A stretch of DNA of 64,000 nucleotides from Azophilus sp026709365 (GTDB lineage Bacteria > Pseudomonadota > Gammaproteobacteria > Pseudomonadales > Azotimanducaceae): contig OZ241345.1 in the NCBI GenBank assembly GCA_965200175.1, positions 2,356,001 to 2,420,000 of the forward strand, in the 5' to 3' direction. Under the pieces are notes generated by a model that worked only from the letters and a program-made list of their open reading frames with translations, did not search any database and was not told where the DNA came from. Positions 8,253-16,424 of the stretch are shown in pieces. The first letter of the stretch is position 1; every line of letters starts with the position of its first letter. Position numbers and translations under genes: made by a program.

Positions 8253-9395
8253 GTGGACGTAGCAATCATCGGCATCGGCATCCATCCCTTCGGCCGCACC
8301 GAAGGCGTCACCGGCCTTGAGCAAGGCGTGCATGCGGCCCGGGAGGCACTCAAGGACGTGGGCCTCGACTGGAACGACATGGAGTTCGCCTACGGCGGCT
8401 CGTCGGCGGCCGGCAACGCCGATTCGATGGTCTCCAAGCTGGGCCTGACGGGCTTGCAGTTCATCAACGTCTCCAACGGCTGCGCCACCGGCGGCAGCGC
8501 CCTGCAATCGGCCTACATGGCCATTCAGTCCGGCATGTTCGACATCGGCATGGCGGTTGGCTTTGACAAGCACCCCCGAGGCGCCTTCACCGTCAACCCG
8601 GAGGCCAGCGGGCTCGGCAAGTGGTACGGCGACGTCGGCATGGCGCTGACGCCGCAGTTCTTCGGCATGAAGATCCAGCGCTACATGCACGAGTACGACA
8701 TCAGCGAGGACACGCTGATTCGGGTCGCCGTCAAGAACTTCAGGAACGGCGCCAAGAACCCCAACGCCTGGCGACGCAACGCCTTCAGCTATGACGACGT
8801 GGCGCAGTCGCAAATGGTCTGCCATCCGTTGCGCAAGTACATGTTCTGCTCCCCGGCGGAGGGTGGCTGCGCCATGATCCTGTGCCGCGCCGACAAGGCC
8901 AAGCAGTACGCCTCCAACCCCGTGTTCCTGAAGGCCGTGGCGGTGAAGACCCGGCAGTTCGGCTCCTTTGAGGTGTTCTCCCAGTCCCAGGCCCTCGAAC
9001 GGGCGCCGGCGCCGACGGTGCAGGCCGCAACGGCCGCCTTCGAGATGGCCGGCATCGGCCCGGAGGACATCGACGTGGCGCAATTGCAGGACACGGAGTC
9101 CGGCGCCGAAATCATGCACATGGCCGAGAACGGCTTTTGCGCCGACGGCGACCAGGAGCAGTGGCTGCGCGAGGGCCATACGGAAATCGACGGCAAGCTG
9201 CCGGTCAACACGGACGGCGGCTGCCTGGCCAACGGCGAGCCGGTGGGCGCCTCCGGCTTGCGCCAAGTCTATGAAATCTGCCTGCAACTGCGCGGCGAGG
9301 CGGGCGAGCGGCAAGTGCCGAGCAACCCGAAAACCGGCTACACCCACGTTTACGGCGCACCGGGGCTGAGCGGCGTCACCATCATGGCGGCTTAA
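8253..9395 (+). CDS. SCP-x/lipid-transfer type thiolase
   Basis: The protein has 380 residues, with a GTG start and a GGAG ribosome site upstream. It has the thiolase fold with the nucleophilic Cys77 in NVSNGCATGG and a C-terminal GGC..NGEPVGASG segment, which in this subfamily replaces the GHPxGxxG loop. It has no signal and is cytosolic. Members of this branch cleave or condense unusual acyl-CoAs (sterol side chains, branched acids), usually together with a DUF35 partner such as the upstream gene. The crotonase-like and AtuA-like genes follow, which suggests a branched acyl-CoA breakdown unit. Whether it is a thiolase or a retro-aldolase component cannot be decided here. Confidence 0.9.
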   Translation: MDVAIIGIGIHPFGRTEGVTGLEQGVHAAREALKDVGLDWNDMEFAYGGSSAAGNADSMVSKLGLTGLQFINVSNGCATGGSALQSAYMAIQSGMFDIGMAVGFDKHPRGAFTVNPEASGLGKWYGDVGMALTPQFFGMKIQRYMHEYDISEDTLIRVAVKNFRNGAKNPNAWRRNAFSYDDVAQSQMVCHPLRKYMFCSPAEGGCAMILCRADKAKQYASNPVFLKAVAVKTRQFGSFEVFSQSQALERAPAPTVQAATAAFEMAGIGPEDIDVAQLQDTESGAEIMHMAENGFCADGDQEQWLREGHTEIDGKLPVNTDGGCLANGEPVGASGLRQVYEICLQLRGEAGERQVPSNPKTGYTHVYGAPGLSGVTIMAA

Positions 9396-9441
9396 GGCGA
9401 CGCAACGCGGCACGGATCGCCCGGTCGGCGGAGGTCATCGA

Positions 9442-10233
9442 ATGGCCAGCACTGAAGCCACGCTCTACGAAGTGCGCAAGGGCGCGGCCTGGATCACGCT
9501 GAACCGGCCCGAAAGCCGCAACGCACTCTCGGCGCTGCTGGTCAACGAGCTGTTCGAGCACATCCAAGGCGCACTGGCGGACGAGACGGTGCGCAGCATC
9601 GTCATCACCGGCGCAGCACCCGCCTTCTGCGCCGGCGCGGACCTCAAGAGCCCGCCGGGCCAAATCATCGACGGACAGCGGGCAGTTCCGTACACCGACG
9701 TGATGGGCGCCATTCTGGAAAGCCCAAAGCCGGTCATCGCGGCGGTCAACGGCGCTGCGTTTGCGGGGGGCTTGGGCTTGGTCGGCGCCGCCGACATCGT
9801 CGTCATCGCCGAGGAGGCGCAGTGCAGCTTCAGCGAAGTGCGCATCGGCGTGATTCCGGCGGTGATCTCCGTGGTCTGCCTGCCCAAGCTCGGCGTCCAC
9901 CATGGCATGAAGCTGTTCCTGACCGGCGAGCGCTTCAACGGCGGCCAGGCCGTGACGATGGGCTTGGCGCACCGGGCGGTGCCACGGGCGCAGCTCGCCG
10001 AGGCGGTTCAGGAGGAAGTCGAAATGATCAACCTGGGCGGACCCATCGCCGTCAGCGAATGCAAGAAGCTGGTGCGCCGGGTGCCGGGTTTGCCGGTTGA
10101 GGAAGGCTTCAAGGTGACGGGCGAATGGAGCGGACGCCTGTTCCGCTCCGATGAAGCCGCCGAAGGCATGGCGGCGTTCCGGGAGAAGCGCAAGCCCAGC
10201 TGGGTCGCCAGCGCCCCGCCTGCGGCGGGGTGA
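9442..10233 (+). CDS. Crotonase family, methylglutaconyl-CoA hydratase-like
   Basis: The protein has 263 residues. The oxyanion-hole segments are CAGADLK (about 64-70) and NGAAFAGGLGL (about 104-114). The second catalytic Glu is present in CSFSEVRIGVIPAVIS, whereas the first Glu position of classical enoyl-CoA hydratase is replaced in the GGLGL loop. This pattern (SEVRIGVIPAVIS) is typical of LiuC/AtuE-type methylglutaconyl- and isohexenylglutaconyl-CoA hydratases. The AtuA-like gene downstream fits that reading. No carboxylase genes (liuB/D, atuC/F) lie in the window. The last codons and the stop fall in the first copy of a 39-bp tandem duplication. Confidence 0.9.
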   Translation: MASTEATLYEVRKGAAWITLNRPESRNALSALLVNELFEHIQGALADETVRSIVITGAAPAFCAGADLKSPPGQIIDGQRAVPYTDVMGAILESPKPVIAAVNGAAFAGGLGLVGAADIVVIAEEAQCSFSEVRIGVIPAVISVVCLPKLGVHHGMKLFLTGERFNGGQAVTMGLAHRAVPRAQLAEAVQEEVEMINLGGPIAVSECKKLVRRVPGLPVEEGFKVTGEWSGRLFRSDEAAEGMAAFREKRKPSWVASAPPAAG

Positions 10234-10289
10234 TCGAGTTGCTGGCGCAACGCCCCGCCTGCGGCGGGGTGATCGAGTTGCTGGCGCAA
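10212..10289. repeat. 39-bp tandem duplication spanning the hydratase stop codon
   Basis: Two identical 39-bp units (10212-10250 and 10251-10289) follow one another without a gap. Each contains a GC hairpin (CCCCGCC, loop TGC, GGCGGGG). The first unit holds the last codons and TGA of the hydratase gene; the second is wholly intergenic, before the AtuA-like gene. Confidence 0.95.
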
Positions 10290-10339
10290 CTCGGGAGCCA
10301 TGGCGGACGAAGATCAAATTGGGAGGGGTACCGGCAAGC

Positions 10340-12115
10340 ATGAGCGACATCATCCGCATTGGTAATTGCAGCGGCTATTACGGCGATCGGCTGGCGGCGG
10401 CGCGGGAGCTGATCGACGGCGGCCCCATTGATGTGCTGACCGGCGACTATCTCGCTGAGCTCACCATGTCCATCCTGCACAGCCAGCGCACCAACCGCGG
10501 CGATCACCTAGGCTACGTCGGCACCTTCCTCAAGCAGGTGCGCACCGTAGCCGCCGATTGCGCGGCCCGGGGCATCAAGATCGTCTCCAACGCCGGCGGC
10601 CTCAACCCGAAGGGCATGGCCGAAGAGGTGGAGAAGATCCTGGCCGAGTTGGGGGTGGAGGCCAAGGTCGCCTACATCGACGGCGACGACCTGCTCGGCG
10701 ACCTTGATGCGCTCCAAGCCAAAGGACAGGCGTTCACCAATCTCGACACCGGCGCCGCCTTGGCCGACTCCGGCCAGCAGGCGCTCACCGCCAACGTCTA
10801 TTTCGGCGCTTGGGGCATCAAGGAGGCCTTGGACCAGGGCGCGGACATCGTCATCTGTCCGCGCGTGACCGATGCCGCCGTGGTCATCGGTCCAGCCGCC
10901 TGGAAGTTCAACTGGCGGCGCAACGACTACGATGCCCTAGCCGGGGCCTTGGCCGCCGGGCACATCATCGAGTGCGGCACCCAATGCTGCGGCGGCAACT
11001 ACTCGTTCTTCGAGGAGGTGCCCTCGTTCCTCAACATGGGCTACCCGATTGCCGAGATCGCAGCGGACGGCAGCTTCACCATCACCAAGCACCCCGACAC
11101 CGGCGGGCTGGTGTCGGTGGGCACGGTGACCGCCCAACTGCTCTACGAAATTTCCACCCCAGCCTACATCAATCCCGACGTCATCGCCCACTTCGAGACC
11201 ATGGCCGTCGAGCAGGACGGCGACGACCGGGTGCGCGTCAGCGGCGTGCGCGGCAGCAGCCCGCCGCCAACCCACAAGGTCTGCTTCAACACCCTGGGCC
11301 CGCACAAGCAGACCGCCGAAGTGCTGCTCACGGGCCTGGACATCGAACGCAAGGCCGAGATCCACGTCGATCAGATGCTGCACAATCTCGGCGGACGCGA
11401 GCAGTTCGACGAGGTGGACGTTCAACTGATCCGCACCGACCACGAGGATCCAAGCTGCAACGAGGCCGCCCATGCCATCCTGCGCATGACCGTGACCACC
11501 CAGGATCCGGCCAAGTTGGGGCGCTTGTTCGACGCCAAGGTCATCGAACTCGCCCTGGCCGCGGTGCCGGGCAACGCCGGCGCGGGCGGCGGCGGCTTCA
11601 AGGGGGGGCGCGCCACCATCCACTGGCCCGCCGTCATCGACAGCGAATGGGTCGTCGAGCGGGTGCATTGCGGCGGCAGGACCACGGAGGTGCTGCCCAC
11701 CCAGCGCTTGGGCCTGGAGGAAATCCACTACCAGCAACCGCTGGCCGACATCGGCCCGCCCCCCGGCGGAGAAGTCGCCAAGCTGCCGTTCGGGCGCCTG
11801 TTCGGCACCCGCTCCGGGGACAAGGGCGGCAACGCCAACTGCGGCGTCTGGGCGCGCAGCGACGCAGCCTACGGCTTCCTGCACAACTACCTGACCGTGG
11901 CGGAGTTCAAGCGCCTGCTGCCGGACATGGCACCCTACGAGGTGGAGCGTTACGAGCTGCCCAACCTGCGCGCCCTGAACTTCCACATTCGGGGCGTGCT
12001 CGGCACCGGCGCAGCCTCCAACCACCGCATCGACAAGCAGGCCAAGTCGCTCGGCGAATACCTGCGGGCCAAGCACATTGCAGTGCCGCAGTCTCTGGCG
12101 CAAACTGCTTCCTGA
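10340..12115 (+). CDS. AtuA-like acyclic terpene utilisation protein (DUF1446)
   Basis: The protein has 591 residues; the ATG is preceded by GGGAGGGG. The long N-terminal DUF1446 domain (starting IRIGNCSGYYGDR) has the family's conserved CGTQCCGGN segment (about residue 215). The C-terminal domain has the hallmark GTRSGDKGGNANCGVWAR block (about residues 490-507) of the AtuA-associated ferredoxin-like domain. In Pseudomonas AtuA is needed for citronellol/geraniol catabolism, though its reaction is unresolved. Homologues without other Atu enzymes are common in marine and soil bacteria. Here it follows a hydratase of the LiuC/AtuE type, supporting a role in branched or isoprenoid acyl-CoA metabolism. 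Confidence 0.92.
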   Translation: MSDIIRIGNCSGYYGDRLAAARELIDGGPIDVLTGDYLAELTMSILHSQRTNRGDHLGYVGTFLKQVRTVAADCAARGIKIVSNAGGLNPKGMAEEVEKILAELGVEAKVAYIDGDDLLGDLDALQAKGQAFTNLDTGAALADSGQQALTANVYFGAWGIKEALDQGADIVICPRVTDAAVVIGPAAWKFNWRRNDYDALAGALAAGHIIECGTQCCGGNYSFFEEVPSFLNMGYPIAEIAADGSFTITKHPDTGGLVSVGTVTAQLLYEISTPAYINPDVIAHFETMAVEQDGDDRVRVSGVRGSSPPPTHKVCFNTLGPHKQTAEVLLTGLDIERKAEIHVDQMLHNLGGREQFDEVDVQLIRTDHEDPSCNEAAHAILRMTVTTQDPAKLGRLFDAKVIELALAAVPGNAGAGGGGFKGGRATIHWPAVIDSEWVVERVHCGGRTTEVLPTQRLGLEEIHYQQPLADIGPPPGGEVAKLPFGRLFGTRSGDKGGNANCGVWARSDAAYGFLHNYLTVAEFKRLLPDMAPYEVERYELPNLRALNFHIRGVLGTGAASNHRIDKQAKSLGEYLRAKHIAVPQSLAQTAS

Positions 12116-12142
12116 CGCCTCGCCCGCCCAAGCGACAAACCC

Positions 12143-14101
12143 ATGCAATCCATGACGTCCCCTGCCATCGCCATCATGCTGGCCACCTCCTTGCTGCCGC
12201 TCGGCGGCTGCGAACCGAGCGGCCCGCCGACGGCGGAGCCACCCCGGGTTGAGTCAGCTTCCAGCCCAGACCCCAACAACACCGCGCAGTCGAATCTCGA
12301 ACTGGTGCAGGCCAGGCAGGCGATGCCTGGGCGGCCGATCTACGAGGCGGCTTGCGCGAGCTGCCACGAAGGCGCGGTGAGGAAGGCCCCGCATCGGGAC
12401 ATGATCGGGCTGATGCCCCCGGAGGCCATCCTGCGCTCCATGGAGGAGGGCGTCATGCAGGAGGAGGCGTCGGGGCTGACCCCGGAGGAGCGCGTGCTGG
12501 TCGCCGAGTTCCTGGCCGGAGCCGCAATGGGCACGATCGCCGCCAGCGACCTGCCGGCCTGTGCGGACGACGTGCCGCCGCCGGACTTCAGCACGGCGCC
12601 GGACGTGATCAACTGGGGCTTGGAGCCCACCAACAGCCGCCACATTCCTGCCGCCGCGGCGGGGATTTCGGCGCAACAGCTGCCCGCCCTCAAGCCGCGC
12701 CTGGCCGTCCGCTTTCCGAGCGCCAACCGCGCCCGCTCCCAACCCACCTTCGCCGGCGGCACCATCCTGGTCGGCTCCCACAGCGGCAAGGTCTATGCCC
12801 TCGATCAGGAGAGCGGCTGCGCCCATTGGTCCTACCAAGCCTCTTCGGAGGTGCGCACCGGCATCGTCGTCGGGCGCTTGGCGGCGGACGAGGGCGCGCC
12901 AACCACCGCGGCGTTCTTCGGCGACCTGCTCGGGCACGTGTACGCCGTCAACGCCGACACGGGCGAGGAGCTGTGGCGGCAACGGGCGGACGACCACCCC
13001 AACGCCACCATCACCGGAACGCCCTCCCTGCACGACGGCGTGCTCTACGCCCCGGTTTCAAGCCTGGAGGTGAACCTGGCGCTGGACCCCCACTACGAAT
13101 GCTGCACGTTCCGCGGTTCCGTGGCCGCCTATGCCGCGGACACCGGCAAACTGCTCTGGCAGACCTTCACAATCGAAGAACCCGCAACGGTGCAGTACCA
13201 GAACCGGGCCGAAACCGACATGCTGGGGCCGTCCGGGGCGGTGATCTGGAACAGTCCGGCCATTGACGAAAAGCGCAACCAGCTCTACGTAGCCACCGGC
13301 GAGAACATGTCCTCCCCCGCCACCTTGACCAGCGACGCCATCTTTGCCATGGACCTTGACGACGGCACGGTGAACTGGGTGTTCCAAGCCACGGCCAACG
13401 ATGTCTGGAACGTCGCCTGCGACACCGAGAACGACCACAGCTGCCCGCCGGAAGGCGGGCCGGACTTCGACTTCGGGGCAGCCACCATGCTGTTGACCGC
13501 CAGCGACGGGAGGGAATTCGTGGTCGGCGGCCAAAAGTCAGGCATCGTCCATGCCGTCAACCCCGACGACGGCAGCGTGGTCTGGCAAACCCGAGTCGGG
13601 CGCGGCGGCATCCAAGGGGGCGTGCATTTCGGGATGGCGGCTGCCGGCGACCGGCTGTTCGTGCCCATTTCCGACATGGCCGACGGCCGCGAGTACCCGA
13701 ACCCGGCGCGCCCCGGCCTGCACGCCTTGGACATCCGTACGGGCGAGATTCTCTGGTCGGCGCTCAATCCCGACGCCTGCAACGGCCGCGACTTCTGCCA
13801 TCCAGGCATCTCCCAGGCCGTGACCGCGGCTGGCGGCGTGGTTTACGCCGGCGCCATGGACGGCGTGCTGCGTGTACACGACATGGAGACCGGCGCGGTG
13901 CTTTGGGACATCGACACCACCGAGGAGTTCGCCACCATCACCGGTGAAACCACCCACGGCGGCTCCTTCGGCGGCGCCGCCGGCCCCATCATCCACAACG
14001 GCGACTTGGCGCTCAGCTCCGGATACGGCATCTACAACCACATGGCCGGCAACCTGCTGCTGGTGCTCTCGGCGTCGGAACCCGCTCCCCCCGAAGGGTG
14101 A
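12143..14101 (+). CDS. Exported PQQ-type beta-propeller dehydrogenase with cytochrome c domain
   Basis: The protein has 652 residues. The N-terminus is a lipoprotein-like signal (LLPLGGC, Cys at about 23). A cytochrome c domain follows with the haem site CASCH (about residues 71-75) and a distal Met candidate around 90-110. From about residue 200 an eight-bladed PQQ propeller begins, with repeated GKVYALD/GHVYAVNADTGEELW/GIVHAVNPDDGSVVWQ blades. This layout resembles polyvinyl-alcohol and related quinohaemoprotein dehydrogenases. It would oxidise an alcohol in the periplasm and pass electrons to the respiratory chain. The gene follows the acyl-CoA genes by 27 bases, so an alcohol feeding that pathway is a plausible substrate, but this is inference. 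Confidence 0.88.
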   Translation: MQSMTSPAIAIMLATSLLPLGGCEPSGPPTAEPPRVESASSPDPNNTAQSNLELVQARQAMPGRPIYEAACASCHEGAVRKAPHRDMIGLMPPEAILRSMEEGVMQEEASGLTPEERVLVAEFLAGAAMGTIAASDLPACADDVPPPDFSTAPDVINWGLEPTNSRHIPAAAAGISAQQLPALKPRLAVRFPSANRARSQPTFAGGTILVGSHSGKVYALDQESGCAHWSYQASSEVRTGIVVGRLAADEGAPTTAAFFGDLLGHVYAVNADTGEELWRQRADDHPNATITGTPSLHDGVLYAPVSSLEVNLALDPHYECCTFRGSVAAYAADTGKLLWQTFTIEEPATVQYQNRAETDMLGPSGAVIWNSPAIDEKRNQLYVATGENMSSPATLTSDAIFAMDLDDGTVNWVFQATANDVWNVACDTENDHSCPPEGGPDFDFGAATMLLTASDGREFVVGGQKSGIVHAVNPDDGSVVWQTRVGRGGIQGGVHFGMAAAGDRLFVPISDMADGREYPNPARPGLHALDIRTGEILWSALNPDACNGRDFCHPGISQAVTAAGGVVYAGAMDGVLRVHDMETGAVLWDIDTTEEFATITGETTHGGSFGGAAGPIIHNGDLALSSGYGIYNHMAGNLLLVLSASEPAPPEG

Positions 14102-14146
14102 GATCCCTATGCCACCGTGACGCCCGATGACCGCCAGCTTGGCTTT

Positions 14147-14215
14147 GTGCGGGCTCAGAAAATCTCGGAACCTGACCCACGCGCCTCTCGCCCTCCGGGC
14201 GAGAGGCGCGTGTGC
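14147..14215 (+). repeat. Dispersed hairpin element, family A, copy A3 (hairpin 1 missing)
   Basis: The head GTGCGGGCTCAGAAAATCT and the CTCGGAACCTGACCCACGCG segment are followed directly by a perfect 13-bp hairpin (arms 14181-14193/14197-14209, GCGCCTCTCGCCC, loop TCC). The GGAG/CTCC hairpin is absent. This is the only family A copy not in a divergent spacer; it lies just upstream of prc. Confidence 0.8.
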
Positions 14216-14240
14216 AAGGGCGTTCCTCTATGGGTATGAT
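14212..14240 (+). promoter_or_regulatory. Weak candidate promoter for prc
   Basis: TATGAT at 14235-14240 is a good -10 box; GTGCAA at 14212-14217, 17 bases upstream, is a poor -35 match and touches the end of repeat copy A3. Confidence 0.25.
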
Positions 14241-14267
14241 GGCCCTCTTTCACTCAGCAGCCACCGC

Positions 14268-16424
14268 ATGCCGTTAAGACACAACCGACCCCCGCCCGCT
14301 TGGGCGGTTTGCGCCACTTGGCTTTGCCTGTGCGGCCCCGCTTCAGCTTGGGCCGAAGACGCTGCCCCACTGGCGCCCCTGGACGTCCATGGCCGCACCA
14401 GCCTGACGATCGTTGAGCAGCTGCGCCACAACCACTACCTGCGCAAGACCCTGGACGACACGGCTTCCAGCGAGATATTCGACAACTACCTTGAGGCCCT
14501 GGACGGGGCCCGGCTGTACTTCACGGCCGCCGACGTGGCGGCCATGGAAAAGCACCGGCACGCACTGGACGATGCGCTCAAGCGCGGCAACCTCGACCCC
14601 GCCTTCGACATGTTCAACCGCCATCAGCGGCGGCTGATCGACCGTTTTGAATACCTGCTGGCGAAGCTGGAGGACGGCGTGGAGGCGCTCGACTTCAGCG
14701 CTGACGAAACGCTGGAGGTGGATCGCAAGGATGCGCCTTGGCCCACCGACGAAGCCGGGCTGGACGCGCTTTGGGACAAGCGCCTGAAGGCTGCGGCGCT
14801 GAGCATGAGGCTCAACGGCAAGCCCGACGCCGAAATCGGGGAACTGCTCACCAAGCGCTACCGCAACCGGCTCAAGCAGGCACGGCAGACCAAGAGCGAG
14901 GACGCGTTCGGCATCTACGTCAACGCCTTCACGACGGCCTACGACCCGCACACCCGCTACTTCTCGCCGCGGGTCTCGCAGAACTTCAACATCAACATGT
15001 CCCTGTCCCTGGAAGGCATCGGCGCCGTGCTGCGCAGCGAGGACGAATACACCTCGGTGGTGCGGCTGGTGCCTGCCGGGCCGGCGGCCAAGACCGGCAA
15101 GATCAAGCCCGCCGACCGCATCATCAGCGTCGGCCAAGGCGAGCGGGGGCCGCTGATCGACGTGGTGGGCTGGCGCCTTGATGACGTGGTGGAGCTGATT
15201 CGCGGCCCCAAGGGCTCCAAGGTGCGCCTTGAAGTCGTGCCGGACAAGGGCGAGGGCGAAACGGCCAAGGTGGTGCAGATCACCCGCAACACCGTCAAGC
15301 TGGAGGAGCAGGCCGCGCGCAAGAAGCTGCTGACGCTGCGCCGGGGTGGCCAGGAGCACCGCATCGGGGTCATCGAAATCCCCACGTTCTACTTCGATTT
15401 CAAGGCCTTGAAGCAGGGTGACCCCAACTACCGAAGCACCACCGGCGACGTGGCGCGCCTGGTTCGGGAACTCGAAGCCGAGGGCATGGACGGGTTGGTG
15501 ATCGATCTGCGCAACAACGGCGGCGGCTCCCTCCAGGAGGCCGACAAGCTGACGGGTCTGTTCATCAAGTCGGGCCCCACGGTGCAGGTGCGGGCGGCGA
15601 GAAAGCGGGCCAATGTCTATGCCGACGACGACGACGCCTTGGTTTGGAACGGGCCGCTGGCGGTGATGGTCAACCGGCTGTCGGCCTCCGCATCGGAAAT
15701 CTTCGCCGGCGCCATTCAGGACTACCAACGGGGCGTCATCGTCGGCGGCCGCACCTTCGGCAAGGGGACCGTGCAGACCCTGGTGCCGCTGAACCGCGGC
15801 CAGCTCAAGATCACCGCCGCCAAGTTCTACCGCATCTCGGGCCAAAGCACCCAGAACCGGGGCGTCTTGCCGGACATCGAGTTCCCCGACCTCTACGACG
15901 TTGACCACATCGGCGAAAGCAGCTTGGAGGACGCCATGGCGTGGGACGACATTCGACCGGCCGCCTACCCGCGCAGCAACAACATTCAGCCCGCCCTGGG
16001 CACCCTGCGCGCCCGCCACGCCCGACGAACGCTGGACAACCCGGACTTCATTTACCTGCGCACCTTGGCCGACCGCATCCGCCAGGACAGCGAGAACACC
16101 GAACTGTCCTTGAACGAGGCCGAGCGGCGCAGCCAAAAGGCGGAGGAGGACGCTTGGCGGCTTGAGGTGGAAAACACCCTCCGGTTGGCCAAGGACCTTC
16201 CCCCGCTCAAGTCCTTGGACGAATTGGACGCCGAGGAGGACCCCGCAGCCGAGGACGAGGGCGACGACCCCACCAACGAGGCCGTGCTCGCCGAAGCCGG
16301 CGAGGTGCTGCTCGACCTGATCGGCTTCCGCCACCAAGTGGCGATGGTTGACGAATCCGCCGCAGCATCGGTAGCGCCGCCCGACTTGGGCGGCGACGCC
16401 GCTTTCGGCCAGCAGGCCAACTAA
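14268..16424 (+). CDS. prc: Carboxy-terminal processing (tail-specific) protease
   Basis: The protein has 718 residues and a signal peptide (residues 1 to about 28, ending ASAWA). After a helical N-terminal domain comes a PDZ domain (about 245-330), then the S41 catalytic core. The nucleophilic Ser is in NRLSASASEIFAGAIQ (about 470-485) and the Lys in FGKGTVQTL (about 505). The C-terminal extension after the core resembles DUF3340, as in gammaproteobacterial Prc. It degrades periplasmic proteins and trims penicillin-binding proteins or lipoproteins. The acidic tail (EEDPAAEDEGDD) is longer than in E. coli. The gene overlaps the convergent thrS stop codon by 3 bases. The start gives the proper signal peptide; the ribosome site is weak. 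Confidence 0.95.
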   Translation: MPLRHNRPPPAWAVCATWLCLCGPASAWAEDAAPLAPLDVHGRTSLTIVEQLRHNHYLRKTLDDTASSEIFDNYLEALDGARLYFTAADVAAMEKHRHALDDALKRGNLDPAFDMFNRHQRRLIDRFEYLLAKLEDGVEALDFSADETLEVDRKDAPWPTDEAGLDALWDKRLKAAALSMRLNGKPDAEIGELLTKRYRNRLKQARQTKSEDAFGIYVNAFTTAYDPHTRYFSPRVSQNFNINMSLSLEGIGAVLRSEDEYTSVVRLVPAGPAAKTGKIKPADRIISVGQGERGPLIDVVGWRLDDVVELIRGPKGSKVRLEVVPDKGEGETAKVVQITRNTVKLEEQAARKKLLTLRRGGQEHRIGVIEIPTFYFDFKALKQGDPNYRSTTGDVARLVRELEAEGMDGLVIDLRNNGGGSLQEADKLTGLFIKSGPTVQVRAARKRANVYADDDDALVWNGPLAVMVNRLSASASEIFAGAIQDYQRGVIVGGRTFGKGTVQTLVPLNRGQLKITAAKFYRISGQSTQNRGVLPDIEFPDLYDVDHIGESSLEDAMAWDDIRPAAYPRSNNIQPALGTLRARHARRTLDNPDFIYLRTLADRIRQDSENTELSLNEAERRSQKAEEDAWRLEVENTLRLAKDLPPLKSLDELDAEEDPAAEDEGDDPTNEAVLAEAGEVLLDLIGFRHQVAMVDESAAASVAPPDLGGDAAFGQQAN

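Noticed and set aside
10810..12252. Plus-strand open frame of about 480 codons overlapping the AtuA-like gene
   Set aside because: Alternative frame of a well supported gene, Arg/His/Pro-rich without recognisable domain.
14343..16337. Long antisense open frame (about 660 codons) across prc
   Set aside because: Shadow of the high GC3 prc gene; no domain or ribosome site.
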